Source: Hymenopellis radicata
Taxonomy: Eukaryota > Basidiomycota > Agaricomycetes > Agaricales > Physalacriaceae
DNA length: 50,862 bases
NCBI GenBank assembly: GCA_015501595.1
Contig: JADNRX010000382.1
Coordinates: forward strand, 1-50,862
Direction: 5' to 3'
The position numbers and the translations under genes were made by a program. Position 1 is the stretch's first letter, and every line of letters begins with the position of its first letter. The notes under the pieces were generated by a model, which ran no database searches, was not told the origin of the DNA, and saw nothing but the letters and a program-made list of their open reading frames with translations. Shown here piece by piece: positions 50,240 to 50,862 of this stretch.

Positions 50240-50862
50240 TAGGGTTGAAGTCAGGTCACGCTTGACCGGTCAGCGGGCTTAACTTGACCTGACCTGACGA
50301 AAAATTGACCGAAGACACTTGACCGGACAACAATTGACCGGTCACGGTCAACCCGGTCAAGGTGAAGCAAGATTTTTGTTTAACCGCAGGTAACCGGCCC
50401 GACCGGTCATGACCGGTGAGATTTATTCGTGCCAGACGAGCTGCCTATGCTAAGTAGCACAGGCAGCATGTCGCCGTGCACGATAGTCCCCGACGTCTCC
50501 CGACGATGCAGCATTGTAGACAATGCTGCACAGCCGCAAGATAGTGGAGGATGGTAGGGGGATAGAGGGGTTAAGGATTCGGCCGTGTCCCGGGATGCTG
50601 ATGTCGTACCACGGCGCTGTCATCATCGTGGCCGTGTCGTGTCCTGGTCGGGTGAGATCGGTATTCGTCGCGGGGACATCGTTGGTAGAAGCGGTGGCAT
50701 TGTGACAGGCCTCACGTTATATCGTGGTCCTCCTGCAATGAGTCTTTTGATAAAAGAAAGAAAATAAGACACACCTTGACGACGCCGTCTGTCAGCAGAC
50801 AGTGCGGCGTCACTTCAATAAATTCTCCAACCCGCGGTAGAGATCACCACGAGTCCTGACTC
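50240..50862 (+). mobile_element. Element L: left part of another H1-core family, cut by window end
   Basis: It begins TAGGGTTGAAGTCAGG after the octamer GGTAAACC. The subterminal array is TTGACCGGTCA / TGACCTGACC. Then H1 (50,428-50,482), a GCAGCATTGTAGACAATGCTGC hairpin (about 50,508-50,529), and a CTGTCAGCAGACAGTGCGGCGTC segment near the end as in K. The right end lies outside the window, so the TSD cannot be tested. Confidence 0.7.
50428..50482 (+). other. H1 core hairpin of L
   Basis: CGTGC/GCACG outer arms and GCTGCCT/AGGCAGC inner arms around ATGCTAAGTAGCAC. Loop and inner stem both differ from A-E but pairing is kept. Confidence 0.7.

Overview
The window looks like a transposon-saturated, gene-poor block of a basidiomycete (probably Agaricomycete) nuclear genome. 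Evidence: KDZ (Kyakuja-Dileera-Zisupton) transposase and a KDZ-associated CxC5-type fragment, short fungal introns (36-57 nt) with normal GT...AG ends, chromodomain Ty3/Gypsy remnants, and DIRS-type tyrosine-recombinase retroelements with the HSVR/YMDD signatures typical of mushroom genomes. Nearly every identifiable coding segment belongs to a mobile element and is broken. Only one non-transposon-looking multi-exon gene (about 39.0-39.9 kb) and some weak neighbouring ORFs remain.

Layout. 0-12 kb: a KDZ transposase gene on the minus strand (about 12.0 down to 5.6 kb) split by short non-autonomous DNA transposons J, D and B, with element A nested in B; upstream are two more full A copies, the end of another A, a small TA-flanked element (G1), a decayed C copy and a truncated D copy. 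12-17.4 kb: two decayed Ty3/Gypsy pol fragments, with G2 and G3 inserted. 17.4-20 kb: element F2 and an AT-rich inverted repeat. 20.1-30.5 kb: a decayed Gypsy gag with a collagen-like (GXY) stretch, split by element I (7.2 kb with its contents); I contains C1, E (which contains C2), F1 and B2 (which contains A4). 30.5-36.9 kb and 41.7-46.7 kb: a mosaic of DIRS-like retroelement pieces, including two 1,680-bp arms in inverted orientation about 9.5 kb apart. 37-41.7 kb: between the arms, a tRNA-like sequence, the multi-exon gene and the KDZ-associated CxC5-like fragment. 46.7-50.9 kb: more small elements (F3, G4, K, the start of L), a GGTTAACC-rich block and two tRNA-like sequences.

The most interesting pattern is the set of about ten families of 1.0-1.25 kb non-autonomous DNA transposons. 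I checked 8-bp target-site duplications by eye for thirteen copies (one with a single mismatch). Each family has its own terminal inverted repeat and its own array of short palindromic subterminal motifs (for example GATCCGCGATCC, AACCGGTT, CACCCGGGTG, CAAGTACTTG). Yet most of the 1-kb families share one internal core: a ~53-nt hairpin whose stem changes on both sides together while the loop stays close to GCAATTGC, a (GGT)n tract, serial hairpins centred on GACTnnAAGTC, a hairpin ending GGGCTTACGC, and an AT-rich box before the right subterminal array. I know of no description of such a modular superfamily with a covarying core. The transposase that moves it is not proven; hAT (8-bp TSD, YAGNG-like ends) and KDZ (8-bp TSD, the only DNA-transposase type present here) are the two candidates.

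All family names A-L and X are local to this annotation. All coordinates are by-eye readings; fragment borders marked 'about' may shift by tens of bases.
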